Source of the DNA: an uncultured Clostridia bacterium
Lineage (GTDB): Bacteria > Bacillota_I > Bacilli_A > RF39 > UBA660
Assembly (NCBI GenBank): GCA_946533175.1
Contig: CAMNBS010000001.1
Span: 1-64,000 of the forward strand
Reading direction: 5' to 3'
Length of the DNA stretch: 64,000 nt
The notes below the pieces were generated by a model. That model saw only the letters and a program-made list of their open reading frames with translations, was not told the origin of the DNA and did no database searches. Positions 52,912 to 63,279 of this stretch are shown here, in pieces; position 1 is the first letter of the stretch, and the number at the start of each line of letters is the position of its first letter. The translations under genes were made by a program, and so were the position numbers.

Positions 52912-54997
52912 TTATAAATAAACTTTTATCATAATCAAAAGTAACTACTTCACCATATTTTATTTCACCAGATATTATTTTTTCCGCAATCATATTCTCA
53001 ATTGTTTGAGATACAACTCTTTTAAGTGGTCTTGCTCCATAGTTAACATCGTAACCAATATCCACTAAATAATCTTTTGCTTTATCTGTTAGTTTAATAC
53101 GAATATTTTTATCATGTAACCATTCTTCAAGTTCTTTAATAATCTTATCTAATATTTGATATATTGTTTCTTTACTTAATGGTTTGAAGACAACTATCTC
53201 ATCTATACGATTAATAAACTCTGGTCTAAAAGTATGTTGAAGTTCTTCTATTACTTTAGCAGTATTGCCATTAATAGCATATTCACTACCTAAATTACTT
53301 GTCATAATAATAATTGTATTTTTAAAATCAACTGTTCGACCATTGGAATCCGTTATACGTCCATCATCCAATATTTGTAATAATAAGTTTAATACTTCTG
53401 GATGAGCCTTTTCTATTTCATCAAATAAAACAATACTATAAGGATTACGTCTTACAGCTTCTGTAAGTTGTCCACCTTCCTCATATCCTACATATCCTGG
53501 AGGCGAACCAATAAGACGTGATACACTAAATTTTTCCATATACTCAGACATATCAATTCTTACCATATGAGTTTTATCATCAAACAGTTCATAAGCAAGT
53601 GTTTTAGCTACTTCTGTTTTACCAACACCTGTTGGTCCTAAAAAGATAAATGATCCAATAGGACGATTAGGATCCTTAATACCAGCTCGTGATTTAATAA
53701 TAGCTTGACTAACTAGTTTTAAAGCTTCATCTTGCCCCATTACATTTTCTTTCATTTTATCAAACAAATGTAACAATTTTTCTCTTTCACCACTCATTAA
53801 TTTAGAAATAGGAATATTTGTCCATTTTGATATAACTTGAGCGATATCTTCTTCATTAACTGTATCACTTAATAAACGATTTTCAGAATTATGTTTTAAC
53901 TCTTCCAATTCCTTTTCAAGTCTTGGTATTTCACCATGACGATATCTAGCAGCCGTTTCTAAATCATAATTATTTTCTGCTGTTTCTAAAGTAAATTTAG
54001 CTTTTTCTAATTCGCTCTTTTTAGCTTTTATTTTATCATTAATACCCTTTTCTTTTTCCCATGATTCTTTAAGTTTTGCTTCATCTTGTTTTAAAGTATA
54101 TAGTTTATCTTCAATTTGTTGTAAACGCTTTTTACTAAATTCATCTGTCTCTTTTTTTATTGCTTGTCTTTCAATTTCAAGAGATAATATCTCTCTTGTT
54201 AAAGTATCAAGTTCAATAGGAACAGAATCCATTTGTACTCTTATTGTGGCACAAGCCTCATCAACTAAATCAATCGCTTTATCAGGTAAATAACGATCGG
54301 TTATATAACGGTTAGATAAAGTAGCTGCACTAATTAAAGCTTTATCGGTAATGCTTACACCATGATGAATTTCAAATCTTTCTTTTAATCCACGAAGAAT
54401 AGTTATAGTATCTTCAACCGTTGGTTCACTAACTTTAATCTTTTGAAAACGACGCTCTAAAGCACCATCTTTTTCAATATATTTACGATATTCATTTAAA
54501 GTAGTTGCTCCAATAACATGTATTTCTCCTCTAGCTAACATCGGCTTTAAAATATTACCAGTATCCATCGCTCCTTCAGCAGAATTACCCACAATCATGT
54601 GAATTTCATCAATAAACATGATGATATTACCTTCACTTTTCTTTATTTCATTTAAAACATTTTTAAGTCGCTCTTCAAATTCACCACGATATTTAGCTCC
54701 AGCAACTAAAGCTGCTAAATCCAATTCCCAAATAGTTTTATTCTTCAAAGAATTAGGAACATCTCCTTTGGTTATACGATTAGCAAGTCCTTCTACTATA
54801 GCGGTTTTACCAACACCAGGTTCTCCAATTAAAACCGGATTGTTTTTAGTTTTTCTTGATAAAATACGTGTGATACTTCTTATTTCTTCATCTCGCCCAA
54901 TTACTGGATCAATTTTGCCATCGCGTGATGCTTTTGTTACATCACGGCCATATTTTTCAAGAACATTTTCTTCTTTTTGATTTTCTTGATTATACAT
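52898..54997 (-). CDS. clpB: ClpB-type disaggregase lacking the N-terminal domain
   Basis: 699 residues from the ATG at 54997 (GAGGTGAT 5 bases upstream). It starts directly with the linker to AAA1 ([24 protein letters not shown]); the Clp repeat domain (~150 residues) is missing. Walker A motifs GEPGVGKT (~62) and GPTGVGKT (~458) are intact, and a long coiled middle domain (~265-390) marks it as ClpB-like and not ClpC. It should rescue aggregated proteins with DnaK. A CIRCE element covers its promoter, so HrcA repression at normal temperature is likely. Confidence 0.9.
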   Translation of the reverse strand: MYNQENQKEENVLEKYGRDVTKASRDGKIDPVIGRDEEIRSITRILSRKTKNNPVLIGEPGVGKTAIVEGLANRITKGDVPNSLKNKTIWELDLAALVAGAKYRGEFEERLKNVLNEIKKSEGNIIMFIDEIHMIVGNSAEGAMDTGNILKPMLARGEIHVIGATTLNEYRKYIEKDGALERRFQKIKVSEPTVEDTITILRGLKERFEIHHGVSITDKALISAATLSNRYITDRYLPDKAIDLVDEACATIRVQMDSVPIELDTLTREILSLEIERQAIKKETDEFSKKRLQQIEDKLYTLKQDEAKLKESWEKEKGINDKIKAKKSELEKAKFTLETAENNYDLETAARYRHGEIPRLEKELEELKHNSENRLLSDTVNEEDIAQVISKWTNIPISKLMSGEREKLLHLFDKMKENVMGQDEALKLVSQAIIKSRAGIKDPNRPIGSFIFLGPTGVGKTEVAKTLAYELFDDKTHMVRIDMSEYMEKFSVSRLIGSPPGYVGYEEGGQLTEAVRRNPYSIVLFDEIEKAHPEVLNLLLQILDDGRITDSNGRTVDFKNTIIIMTSNLGSEYAINGNTAKVIEELQHTFRPEFINRIDEIVVFKPLSKETIYQILDKIIKELEEWLHDKNIRIKLTDKAKDYLVDIGYDVNYGARPLKRVVSQTIENMIAEKIISGEIKYGEVVTFDYDKSLFIKNSY

Positions 54998-55018
54998 ACA
55001 TATCACCTCACCAATTAC

Positions 55019-55046
55019 ATTATACACTATTTTTAGCACTTGTCAA
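55019..55046 (-). promoter_or_regulatory. Promoter of clpB
   Basis: Minus strand consensus -35 TTGACA (55041-55046), 16-base spacer, -10 TATAAT (55019-55024). Confidence 0.8.
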
Positions 55047-55059
55047 GTAGGAGTGCTAA
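55033..55059. promoter_or_regulatory. CIRCE element (HrcA operator)
   Basis: TTAGCACTT, 9 bases, GAGTGCTAA; the consensus is TTAGCACTC-N9-GAGTGCTAA, so there is one mismatch. It overlaps the clpB -35 box. Confidence 0.9.
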
Positions 55060-55071
55060 TTATATTATATT

Positions 55072-55100
55072 AAAAAAATACCTATTTTATAACAGGTATT
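55072..55100 (-). terminator. Terminator after ftsX
   Basis: Minus strand AATACCT, 10-base loop, AGGTATT and a run of Ts. Confidence 0.75.
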
Positions 55101-55104
55101 CTAT

Positions 55105-56010
55105 TTATACTTTCAAATATTTTTTTACAGCTGATGATGAACCTATCATACCAACAACCGCTCCAATTAAAAGAATAAATAATGATATTTTAAAAACTAT
55201 TTCGCGAGGAGGAACTAGTGTAACTATTTCAGTTAATAGTTTACCACCTAAAACATCATAAATATAATAATATCCATAAACAACTGATGCAATAGGAATA
55301 ATTGATCCTATTATACCAATTAACATTCCTTCAAAAACAAAAGGCATTTTAATTGAAAAATTACTTGCCCCAACAAGACGCATAATTGATATTTCTCTTT
55401 TTCGAGAAAAGATAGTTAACTTAATAGTATTAATAATTAAAAATACTGTGACAATAATCAATAACACTGCTACAATGAATGAAAATCTTTGAATTCCATC
55501 TCCAGCTGCTAATAATTGTTCAATAACACCTTCACCATACTTAACGAGTGTTACCTTAGATAAATTTTGAATAGATTTAGCAGTTTCCTTTAATTTATGA
55601 GAATCTTTAACTTTAACAATATAAATATTCTGTAGGGGATTCTCTTCTTCATCCCACTCACTCATAATATTATTAAATGTTTCACTGCCATCCATCATTT
55701 CTTTTTTTATTTCTGCCTTACTTTTAAAAGTTACATAATCTGGATCAACATTATCAATTCCTTTTATCTGTGTTTCTAACGACGTAATATCAAAATTATC
55801 AGCATCATTACTAATAAAAATATACATAGATAAATCACTTTCTATTTTATCAGTTGTCTCATTAACATTATAAAAGATAATTAATGATACACCAACAATT
55901 AATAAAGTAATTAGAACACACGTAATAGATGCAATTGATAAGGAAAAATTTCGCCCAACGCTTTTGAAAGCATCACGAATACTTCTTCCTATAACTCTAA
56001 AGAACTTCAT
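55105..56010 (-). CDS. ftsX: Cell-division ABC transporter permease FtsX
   Basis: 301 residues from the ATG at 56010, inside the end of ftsE; an ATG at 56016 is possible. One N-terminal membrane segment (~22-45), a large outer domain (~50-170), then three membrane segments (~175-295), the FtsX pattern, with SRKREISIMRLVGASNFSIKMPF. FtsEX transmits ATP-driven conformational change to extracellular peptidoglycan hydrolases; the coiled-coil M23 protein (5818-7020) is a candidate partner. Confidence 0.93.
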   Translation of the reverse strand: MKFFRVIGRSIRDAFKSVGRNFSLSIASITCVLITLLIVGVSLIIFYNVNETTDKIESDLSMYIFISNDADNFDITSLETQIKGIDNVDPDYVTFKSKAEIKKEMMDGSETFNNIMSEWDEEENPLQNIYIVKVKDSHKLKETAKSIQNLSKVTLVKYGEGVIEQLLAAGDGIQRFSFIVAVLLIIVTVFLIINTIKLTIFSRKREISIMRLVGASNFSIKMPFVFEGMLIGIIGSIIPIASVVYGYYYIYDVLGGKLLTEIVTLVPPREIVFKISLFILLIGAVVGMIGSSSAVKKYLKV

Positions 56011-56695
56011 CAACATATTCCCCTTTCTTATAATCTTTAAATAAATGTCCATCTTTAAGGGCAATAACATGTTTTTTCATTTTATTAACTATATCTTTAT
56101 CATGAGTAACCATTAATACTGTCGTACCCTCTTTTTTATTAATATCTGCCAATAATTCGACAATTTCCATACTCATAACCGGATCAAGATTACCTGTAGG
56201 TTCATCACATATTAATAATTTTGGCTCATTTACAATTGCTCTTGCTATAGCTACACGTTGTTGTTCTCCTCCAGATAAATTATCTGGATATTCTCTTACT
56301 TTACCTTTTAAACCAACCAATTCTAAAGACTTTAACACTTTTGGTCGAATATTACTACGTTTTTCACCAATTGCTTCTAAAGCAAAGGCAACATTTTCAT
56401 AAACTGTAAGTTTAGGTAATAAACGATAATCTTGAAAAACTATTCCTAACCTTCGACGTAATTTAAAAACATTTCTATTTCGTAGTTTACCAACATTAAT
56501 ACCACCAAGAATAATAGATCCCTTTGTAGCTTTTTCTTCTCTATATAAAAGTTTAAATAATGTACTTTTTCCACAACCAGAACCACCAATAATAAATACA
56601 AAATCACCTTTTTCAATACTTAAATTTAAATCATATAAAGCTGTAACACCATTTTTATATTGTTTTGTTACATTTTTAAATTCAATAAGACTCAT
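55997..56695 (-). CDS. ftsE: Cell-division ABC transporter ATPase FtsE
   Basis: 232 residues with all ABC motifs: Walker A GGSGCGKST (~38), Q-loop, signature LSGGEQQRVAIARA (~137), Walker B LLICDEPTGNLD, and H-loop VTHD. N-terminal IEFKNVTKQYKNGVTALYDL is FtsE-like. GGTGATGTT precedes the ATG. It works with FtsX, whose gene overlaps it by 14 bases. In contrast with the ECF ATPases above, nothing is degenerate. Confidence 0.95.
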   Translation of the reverse strand: MSLIEFKNVTKQYKNGVTALYDLNLSIEKGDFVFIIGGSGCGKSTLFKLLYREEKATKGSIILGGINVGKLRNRNVFKLRRRLGIVFQDYRLLPKLTVYENVAFALEAIGEKRSNIRPKVLKSLELVGLKGKVREYPDNLSGGEQQRVAIARAIVNEPKLLICDEPTGNLDPVMSMEIVELLADINKKEGTTVLMVTHDKDIVNKMKKHVIALKDGHLFKDYKKGEYVDEVL

Positions 56696-56787
56696 AACAT
56701 CACCATGCTTTCATTCTCACTTATATAACAAATTATATCATATATAAAGAGAAAAGAATATATTTTATAATAATATTTCAAAAATAA

Positions 56788-57213
56788 TTATCTTTTTACT
56801 TTTTCTCGAAAAACAAATTGTTTCTGGACAATAAAACTAATTATAAATAATAAAATCTCCGTTATTAACTTAGCAATAAATTTATTGATAGAAAAATAAT
56901 AGACAAACATATTTAATAACATTGTATTTAAACAAAGAATACAAAAAGCTAATAGAAAATAAGAAATAATAGATTTATATAAACTTTTTTTACTTTTAAA
57001 AACCATTTTTCTATTTAATGTATAATTAACACTAGATGATATTATTCTAGCTAATATGTTACATAGGCTAATATTATTAATTTTTATAGAAAACAATGTA
57101 AATAAACTATAATCAATTAAAAAACTAATAATAGATGAAAATGAAAATTTTATTACATCAGTCAATTTATGTATCTTGTTATCTTTTTTTCTATCGAACA
57201 TATGTTTATTCAT
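56788..57213 (-). CDS. GtrA-like membrane protein
   Basis: 141 residues with four hydrophobic segments, starting with KFSFSSIISFLIDYSLFTLFS, then ISSSVNYTLNRKMVFKS after the second and IISFIVQKQFVFRE at the end, the GtrA/DPMS-like pattern. Such proteins help move polyprenyl-linked sugars across the membrane or glycosylate the surface. No glycosyltransferase gene is adjacent. The start is either this ATG or one 12 bases later. Confidence 0.8.
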   Translation of the reverse strand: MNKHMFDRKKDNKIHKLTDVIKFSFSSIISFLIDYSLFTLFSIKINNISLCNILARIISSSVNYTLNRKMVFKSKKSLYKSIISYFLLAFCILCLNTMLLNMFVYYFSINKFIAKLITEILLFIISFIVQKQFVFREKVKR

Positions 57214-57287
57214 CTCACTTTCTTACAATTTGACACTACTCTATCTTTATTTTAACTCTAAAAGAATCTATTCAGCAAGTAATATTA

Positions 57288-57326
57288 TAAAAAAAACAAA
57301 TAAATTTTTTTTAATTTATTTGTTTT
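57288..57326 (-). terminator. Terminator after the gap transcript
   Basis: Arms AAACAAATAAATT (57294-57306) and AATTTATTTGTTT (57313-57325), 6-base loop, then Ts on the minus strand. Confidence 0.75.
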
Positions 57327-57330
57327 TATT

Positions 57331-57468
57331 TCATCTTTTTTTACTTTGATACTTATCAGTTACAAAATAACCAATAATAGCAAAAATAAGAAATAATATT
57401 ACTAAGCAATATACAAAATATGTAAATCCAGATATTGTATCTCGAAAAAATCTTACAATATATTCCAT
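57331..57468 (-). CDS. Small single-span membrane protein downstream of gap
   Basis: 45 residues (start ATG at 57468, stop TGA at 57331). AGGG lies 4 bases before the ATG, and the frame begins 6 bases after the gap stop. Residues ~14-35 form one hydrophobic span (GFTYFVYCLVILFLIFAIIGYF), followed by a basic tail (QSKKR). It ends just before a strong terminator, so it is the last gene of the kinase-gap transcript. Function unknown. Confidence 0.6.
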   Translation of the reverse strand: MEYIVRFFRDTISGFTYFVYCLVILFLIFAIIGYFVTDKYQSKKR

Positions 57469-57474
57469 AGAACC

Positions 57475-58476
57475 CTACTTATTCATTAAATATTTAGCAG
57501 TTCTAACCATTTGAGCACTATATCCCATTTCATTATCATACCATGCTACTATTTTAACAAGTTGGCGATTATTAACTTCTAAAACATTCGTTGACAATCC
57601 ATCAACTACAGCACCATACATTAATCCAATAACATCACTTGATACAATAGGATCTTCCGTATACATAATCGTTTCATTTTGATTATTTTTAAATAATTCG
57701 TTAATTTCTTCTTTAGTAGTGTTTTTCTTTAATTCCAAAGTTAAATCAATAACAGATCCAGTTGGTACCGGAACACGCATAGCAGTTCCATCTAGTTTAC
57801 CTTTAAGATCCTTAATAACTTCACCAATGGCACTAGCAGCCCCAGTAGAAGCAGGTACAATATTAGCTGCTGCAGCTCTACCACGACGAGAATACATTCC
57901 TTTTTTATGTGCAACATCTAAAGTTGCTTGATCATTTGTATAAGCATGAACCGTTGTCATATATCCTTTTTCAATTCCTAAATTATCATTAATAACTTTA
58001 AGAACCGGTGCTAGGCAATTAGTTGTGCAACTAGCTGCTGATATTACCTCTTCACTTCCATCTAACGTTTCTTCATTAACATTATATACGATAGTTTTCA
58101 AATCACCTTTAGCAGGAGCCGAAATAATAACTTTTTTAGCACCTGCTGTAATGTGAGCATATGCACCCTCTTTACTAGTAAAGAAACCTGTACACTCAAA
58201 TACAACATCAATCCCCATTTCTTTCCATGGCAAATTACTAGGATCTTTTTCACTTAAAACTCTTATTTTTTTTCCTCGAACTATAATATTTTCGTCATCA
58301 CTTTGAATACTATTAACATCATAATTACGGTGATTTGTATCATATTTTAATAAATAAGCTAATTGGTGAGCATCCGTTAAATCATTAATTGCAACAACCT
58401 CCATTTTAGGATCATCATTCATTAAACGAAATACTAATCTCCCAATTCTTCCAAAACCATTAATTGCAACTTTCAT
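57475..58476 (-). CDS. gap: Glyceraldehyde-3-phosphate dehydrogenase
   Basis: 333 residues of type [19 protein letters not shown] binds NAD, the catalytic Cys is in [13 protein letters not shown] (~152), the His in TVHAYTND, and [12 protein letters not shown] ends the domain. The motif VAINDLTDA with Asp at ~33 suggests NAD use. It makes 1,3-bisphosphoglycerate in glycolysis. GGAAGATGAT precedes the ATG. It lies 24 bases after the nucleoside kinase, so they form one transcript. Confidence 0.96.
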   Translation of the reverse strand: MKVAINGFGRIGRLVFRLMNDDPKMEVVAINDLTDAHQLAYLLKYDTNHRNYDVNSIQSDDENIIVRGKKIRVLSEKDPSNLPWKEMGIDVVFECTGFFTSKEGAYAHITAGAKKVIISAPAKGDLKTIVYNVNEETLDGSEEVISAASCTTNCLAPVLKVINDNLGIEKGYMTTVHAYTNDQATLDVAHKKGMYSRRGRAAAANIVPASTGAASAIGEVIKDLKGKLDGTAMRVPVPTGSVIDLTLELKKNTTKEEINELFKNNQNETIMYTEDPIVSSDVIGLMYGAVVDGLSTNVLEVNNRQLVKIVAWYDNEMGYSAQMVRTAKYLMNK

Positions 58477-58499
58477 TTTATCATCTTCCTTTCATTTAT

Positions 58500-60146
58500 C
58501 TAAAAGCAGCTTCCACCAATAAATTCACGTACAATTGAATCAGCTGGTATCGCTTCGCTTGGAATTGGTAAAAATACATCTAATACCTTCATTAATCTTA
58601 CTGCCTCTGAATAATTAGGATCATCCGTCTTTACAGAATATAAAAGAGGCATAACATAAGTTTTTAATAAGCAGAATTCATATATTAAAGCAGTATCAAA
58701 AACAAAATCAGCTTCATCCTGATATGGGAAAATATATTTTTCTTCCCCTTCTCTAACATCTTTCCAAAGTCTTAATGTATCAGAAACAGTATATCCTCTA
58801 GTACGATTATCACGAATCATACGTCGTAATAGGCGATTATCTGTTAAATAAATGCGATTATCACGATCGATATTAACAGAAGTTAATGGTGATAAATATA
58901 TTTTATATTTAACATCACGATTAATATCTACTAATAACTTTGGATTTAAAGCATGAATTCCTTCGATTAATAAAATATCTGTAGGTAATAGAGTCATTTC
59001 CTTTTTAAACTTTTTCTCCCCGCTATAGAAATCAAATGTTGGCATTTTAACCGTTTTACCTTCTAATAAATCTTTAATTGTTTTATTAAATAATTTTAAA
59101 TCTATTGCTTCTAAGCATTCAAAATCATATTCACCATTTTCTTTTTTTGGTGTATCAGCTCGATCTTTAAAAAAGTCATCCATGGAAATCATTTTAGGTG
59201 TTAAACCAAAACTATGTAAATAAACTGCAAGTTTAGTACAAGCAGTTGTCTTTCCACTACTAGATGGTCCAGCTATTAAAACTACCTTTACTTTATTATT
59301 CGTTTTTCGAATAAGTTTCACTTGATCAAGAATGCGATTATTCATTAACGTCTCACTAATTCTTATTAAATGATCCATATATCCCAAAGAAACAACTTTA
59401 TTTAAATCACTCGAATTTTCAACATGAATAAGTTTTCCCCATTCTTTAGCTTCTTTGAACACATCAAATAGTTTTTCATGATGAACATAATCTTTTATCT
59501 TTCCGGTATTTATACTTGGAAACTGTAATATAAATTCTTTTTCATTTAAATATGTTAATTTAAACTCACTTAAACATGACGTTTCACAAGGCATTTTGCT
59601 AAAAATATAATTATACATATTTCCTATTTTGTATAAATGAACGTAGGTACTAGTCATATATTCTAACAAACGAACTTTAGATGTATCATTAGTTTTCTTA
59701 AAATAATCAATAGCCTCATTTTTTAAAACCGTCATTTTATTAATTGGTAAATTTGCCTCAACTACTGCCTTTATTTTCTTTTCAACATTATTTAAATCTT
59801 CTTTCGTAATGTCTTCATCAACTTCAATACATATAGCTTTATCAACTGAATGTTTTACAGTTATACGATTTTTTCCATGATATAATTCATCAAACGCATA
59901 ATTAAGTAATAAAATAAGACCATTAACATATATTCTATTAGCTAAAGGACTAGTAACATCTAAAAATACAATATTATCATTATCATTAGGTGTATAACTT
60001 AATTCATGTACAATATCATTAACTGAAGCTACTATTGGTCTACGACCTTTACTTTTAAACATTTTAGATATTTCTAGTAAACTAGTTCCACGCGATACCT
60101 CAATTTCCATTCCATCAACACTAACTTTAATATTTTCTACTATCAT
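58500..60146 (-). CDS. Nucleoside kinase with TGS and ThrRS-like N-terminal domains
   Basis: 548 residues. A TGS-like domain (~1-70) is followed by a region related to the ThrRS editing/SAD domain (~75-200), then a uridine-kinase-type P-loop domain with GPSSSGKTT (~290), MDDFFKDR, the FDFYSG-like segment and RRMIRDNRTRGYT. This three-part layout is found in Firmicutes and Bacteroidetes nucleoside kinases (Udk-like). It probably phosphorylates uridine or a related nucleoside. AGGAATAGG lies before the ATG. Confidence 0.88.
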   Translation of the reverse strand: MIVENIKVSVDGMEIEVSRGTSLLEISKMFKSKGRRPIVASVNDIVHELSYTPNDNDNIVFLDVTSPLANRIYVNGLILLLNYAFDELYHGKNRITVKHSVDKAICIEVDEDITKEDLNNVEKKIKAVVEANLPINKMTVLKNEAIDYFKKTNDTSKVRLLEYMTSTYVHLYKIGNMYNYIFSKMPCETSCLSEFKLTYLNEKEFILQFPSINTGKIKDYVHHEKLFDVFKEAKEWGKLIHVENSSDLNKVVSLGYMDHLIRISETLMNNRILDQVKLIRKTNNKVKVVLIAGPSSSGKTTACTKLAVYLHSFGLTPKMISMDDFFKDRADTPKKENGEYDFECLEAIDLKLFNKTIKDLLEGKTVKMPTFDFYSGEKKFKKEMTLLPTDILLIEGIHALNPKLLVDINRDVKYKIYLSPLTSVNIDRDNRIYLTDNRLLRRMIRDNRTRGYTVSDTLRLWKDVREGEEKYIFPYQDEADFVFDTALIYEFCLLKTYVMPLLYSVKTDDPNYSEAVRLMKVLDVFLPIPSEAIPADSIVREFIGGSCF

Positions 60147-60169
60147 AACCTATTCCTATTCTTATATGT

Positions 60170-60198
60170 AGTATATCATTTATTCAAAAAAAAGTAAA
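60170..60198 (-). promoter_or_regulatory. Promoter of the kinase-gap operon
   Basis: Minus strand -35 TTTACT (60193-60198), 17-base spacer, -10 TATACT (60170-60175). Confidence 0.6.
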
Positions 60199-60260
60199 TC
60201 CATCTACATATTTTATCGTATAAAAAAATAATTAATACATAATCTATTATGGGTGATAAA

Positions 60261-60845
60261 ATGAATTTAATTCCAATAATTATTGATAAAGAACAAAATG
60301 GAGAAAGAAGTTATGATATATTTTCCCGTTTATTAAAAGATCGTATTATTCTATTAAGTGGTGAAATTAATGATTACAATGCTAATATTATAATTAGTGA
60401 ACTATTATACCTTGATTCTATTAATCATAATGATATTTCATTATATATTAACAGTCCCGGTGGATCTATTACTAGCGGATTTGCAATTATGGATACCATG
60501 AATTTTATTAAAAGTGATGTATCAACAATATGTATTGGAATGGCTGCAAGTATGGGAGCTTTCTTATTATCATGTGGAACAAAAGGAAAAAGATATATTC
60601 TTCCCAATGCTGAAGTTATGATTCATCAGCCTCTTGGTGGAGCAACAGGTCAAGCAACAGAAATTAAAATTGCTGCCGAACGTATTTTAAAAATGAAAGA
60701 AAAGCTCAATATTATATTATCCCAAAATACTAAACAAAAAATATCTAAAATAGAACAAGACACAGAAAGAGACCATTATCTAGATGCTAATGAAGCTCTT
60801 CTTTATGGTATTGTTGATAAAATATTAGAAAAAAAGAACAATTAA
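60261..60845 (+). CDS. clpP: ATP-dependent Clp protease proteolytic subunit
   Basis: 194 residues from the ATG at 60261, after GGGTGATAAA. Catalytic Ser in [11 protein letters not shown] (S97) and His in MIHQPLGG (H122), with Asp in [23 protein letters not shown] lies before. It forms the tetradecameric peptidase used by ClpC and perhaps ClpX. N-terminal sequence [26 protein letters not shown] is typical. It is divergent from the nucleoside kinase gene. Confidence 0.95.
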   Translation: MNLIPIIIDKEQNGERSYDIFSRLLKDRIILLSGEINDYNANIIISELLYLDSINHNDISLYINSPGGSITSGFAIMDTMNFIKSDVSTICIGMAASMGAFLLSCGTKGKRYILPNAEVMIHQPLGGATGQATEIKIAAERILKMKEKLNIILSQNTKQKISKIEQDTERDHYLDANEALLYGIVDKILEKKNN

Positions 60846-60857
60846 TGTTCTTTTTTT
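60829..60857. terminator. Bidirectional terminator between clpP and whiA
   Basis: Arms AAAAAAAGAACA and TGTTCTTTTTTT around ATTAA, including the clpP stop. Confidence 0.85.
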
Positions 60858-61788
60858 ATTTATTTTCTTTTAATTTACTAGCTATTTCTTTTATTTTCCT
60901 AAAGCGATGATTTAAACCCGATTTAGTAATAGATTTTCCTATCTCTAGACTCATTATACTACTTAATTCTTGCAAAGATGATTCTGGATATTTTAACCGA
61001 TAAGTACATGCATCCTTTAATTTATCATCTAAAAAATCTATACCTAATTTTTCCATAATATAATTAATATCTTTAATTTGACTATTACATGTATTTATCG
61101 TTTTTTCAATATTAGCTTGTTCCATATTATTTAATCGATTAGTCATATTTTTATGATCACGATATATTCTTATATCTTCGTAATACATAACTGCCTGAGA
61201 AGCATTAATAATTCTCAAAAAATCACCAATTTTTTCAGCTTCTTTAACATATACCATGTACTTTTTATCTTTTAATATAACTTTACTATTTAAATAATAT
61301 CCATTTAATAAATTATTAATAAATAATGCTTCTTCTTCATTATTAATAAAAAATTCTAAATGATATCGACTTGTCTTCGGATCATTAACGCTTCCACAAG
61401 ATAGGAAAATTCCCTTTAAATAGGCCCTTTTCTCATTTTCACTATCCATCAAATAGCTATTAACTACTTTTAAATAATGCATATTATCATCAACAATAGA
61501 TAAATCCTTCAAAATAAAGGAAATATCACCAGTCACCTTAACAACATATAACCTATTTCTATTAAAAGAATTTTCTTTATCATCTATAGTAACTGGCACA
61601 TTATATATATTTAAAAAAAGAAGATATATTCGTTTAGCAACTTTAGAATTTTCCGTTATTATTGTAATATTATTATTATCATATTTTCCACTATTTCGAA
61701 TAATGGCCGACAACATAGCCAAATTCTCACTCCGATCGCCATCATAACTAGCAACTTCATTTTTTACATTACTCGTAAAGGAAATCAT
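60856..61788 (-). CDS. whiA: WhiA-type DNA-binding protein
   Basis: 310 residues. An LAGLIDADG-like N-terminal domain (FTSNVKNEVASYDGDRSENLAMLSAIIRNSG; RAYLKGIFLSCGSVNDPKTSRYHLEF) and a C-terminal helix-turn-helix (LQELSSIMSLEIGKSITKSGLNHRFRKI) define WhiA. In low-GC Firmicutes it affects division and chromosome segregation. It overlaps lgt by 4 bases (ATGA). The fourth member of the usual rapZ-yvcK-whiA cluster is not here. Confidence 0.94.
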   Translation of the reverse strand: MISFTSNVKNEVASYDGDRSENLAMLSAIIRNSGKYDNNNITIITENSKVAKRIYLLFLNIYNVPVTIDDKENSFNRNRLYVVKVTGDISFILKDLSIVDDNMHYLKVVNSYLMDSENEKRAYLKGIFLSCGSVNDPKTSRYHLEFFINNEEEALFINNLLNGYYLNSKVILKDKKYMVYVKEAEKIGDFLRIINASQAVMYYEDIRIYRDHKNMTNRLNNMEQANIEKTINTCNSQIKDINYIMEKLGIDFLDDKLKDACTYRLKYPESSLQELSSIMSLEIGKSITKSGLNHRFRKIKEIASKLKENK

Positions 61789-62573
61789 TTTTCTACCTCA
61801 CTATTATATTTTTCTCTTTTTCTATTTACTATTATTAAAATCAAACCACTAACAAATAATATAATCGAAATAACTTGAGCCATTTTTAAATTTCCTAACA
61901 TTAAACTATCCGTTCGAAGTGATTCAACCCAAAAACGAATAATACTATACCACATTAGATATATACCAGTAATAGTACCTATTTTAATTTTTTTATTTCG
62001 ACGTAAAATTATTAAAATAATAAAACCAATTAAATTAAAAAAAGCTTCATAAAAAAAGGTCGGATGATAATAATTTCCATTTATATACATTCCCTCAATT
62101 ATAAAATTTGGAAGATGAAGTTTTTCAAGAAATTCTCGGGATACAACACCACCATGAGCTTCACTATTAAAAAAATTACCCCAACGACCAATAACTTGAC
62201 CAATCATTAAACCAGGTGCACATATATCTAGCATTAAAAGTATAGATAAACCATTTTTTCGACAATAAAAGAAAATAGCTAAAGCTGCCCCAATTATTCC
62301 TCCATGAATAGCAAGGCCACCATTCCATACCTTAATTATTTCAATTGGATATGTTAAATAATAATCCAAATTAAATAAAACATAATATATTCTAGCTCCT
62401 AAAAAACCAAAGATAATTGCCCAAAAAGCCATGTTTTCAAATTTAGTTAAATTAATTTTGTGTTTTTTAATTTCTATATAAGCAACAACAATACCTAAAA
62501 AGACTCCTAAAAACATCGTAATAGAATACCAATATATTTTAATAAATCCTAAGTCTAATGCCACTCTATTCAT
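61785..62573 (-). CDS. lgt: Prolipoprotein diacylglyceryl transferase
   Basis: 262 residues, seven membrane segments. HGGIIGAAL and the signature GQVIGRWGNFFNSEAHGG (~135-152) are clear. It moves diacylglycerol to the lipobox Cys of lipoproteins, outside the membrane. GAGGAGAT lies before the ATG. whiA starts inside its end. Note that the two binding-protein-like genes here have no lipobox. Confidence 0.95.
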   Translation of the reverse strand: MNRVALDLGFIKIYWYSITMFLGVFLGIVVAYIEIKKHKINLTKFENMAFWAIIFGFLGARIYYVLFNLDYYLTYPIEIIKVWNGGLAIHGGIIGAALAIFFYCRKNGLSILLMLDICAPGLMIGQVIGRWGNFFNSEAHGGVVSREFLEKLHLPNFIIEGMYINGNYYHPTFFYEAFFNLIGFIILIILRRNKKIKIGTITGIYLMWYSIIRFWVESLRTDSLMLGNLKMAQVISIILFVSGLILIIVNRKREKYNSEVEK

Positions 62574-62622
62574 AATATCTCCTCACCTATAGTATATAAT
62601 ATAAGAGTAAAGAAAACAATTA

Positions 62623-62661
62623 AAAAAAGCAAATTAAATATATTTCAATTTGCTTTGTTTT
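62623..62661 (-). terminator. Terminator after the 196-residue gene
   Basis: Minus strand AAAGCAAATT, 11-base loop, AATTTGCTTT and more Ts. Confidence 0.8.
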
Positions 62662-62663
62662 TA

Positions 62664-63254
62664 TTATAAACTTAATTCCAATACTTTCTCATGGTTATCT
62701 ATTAAATCTTTGGAAAAAGTCCGAATTAACTCATTAAGTCTATTTTGAATATCAATAAGAGTATTATTCTTATAATCAACCAATAATATTCCCATTAGAA
62801 TAGAAGAAATAAGCATAACCGTACTATAAACAATCGAACTATTAAAATTATGCTCACTGTTTAATAAAACATAAGAAATCAAGTCAACTATTCCTAAGGC
62901 ATAAATTCTTTCTAAGCTATCTAACTTCATTTTTTTTAAATCATCATAATAGCGTATTTTTTCAAAAATTTTCTTAAATTGTTGTTCACTTTGACCAATT
63001 AATTGATAAACATGAGAATCTTTTGATAGCTCATTTAGAATCAAATTATGTTGTTCAGCATACAAAATTAAATATTGAACTATTAATGAATGGTCATCAG
63101 TAATAACACTTGTTTCATCATCATAGATAATTATTGCTTCCGAATAACTATTTTTATCCTTATTTAAGGTATAACCTATCATATAAATTTCACTGACTTT
63201 TTCAAAATTCATTTTTTTTAAAGAGACTTTTCTTTTACCTACTTCATATTTCAT
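62664..63254 (-). CDS. Protein of unknown function with two membrane segments
   Basis: 196 residues from the ATG at 63254 (GAGG 6 bases upstream). The first ~110 residues are soluble and charged (EVGKRKVSLKKMNFEKVSEIYMIGYTL, EAIIIYDDETSVI), then two hydrophobic segments (~120-165, IVYSTVMLISSILMGILLVDY) and an amphipathic helical tail. I do not recognise the family. It sits between uvrA and lgt, where hprK lies in Bacillus, but it has no kinase motif. Its promoter contains an inverted repeat. Confidence 0.6.
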   Translation of the reverse strand: MKYEVGKRKVSLKKMNFEKVSEIYMIGYTLNKDKNSYSEAIIIYDDETSVITDDHSLIVQYLILYAEQHNLILNELSKDSHVYQLIGQSEQQFKKIFEKIRYYDDLKKMKLDSLERIYALGIVDLISYVLLNSEHNFNSSIVYSTVMLISSILMGILLVDYKNNTLIDIQNRLNELIRTFSKDLIDNHEKVLELSL

Positions 63255-63279
63255 ATTAAACCTCAAATTACAAGGATAT

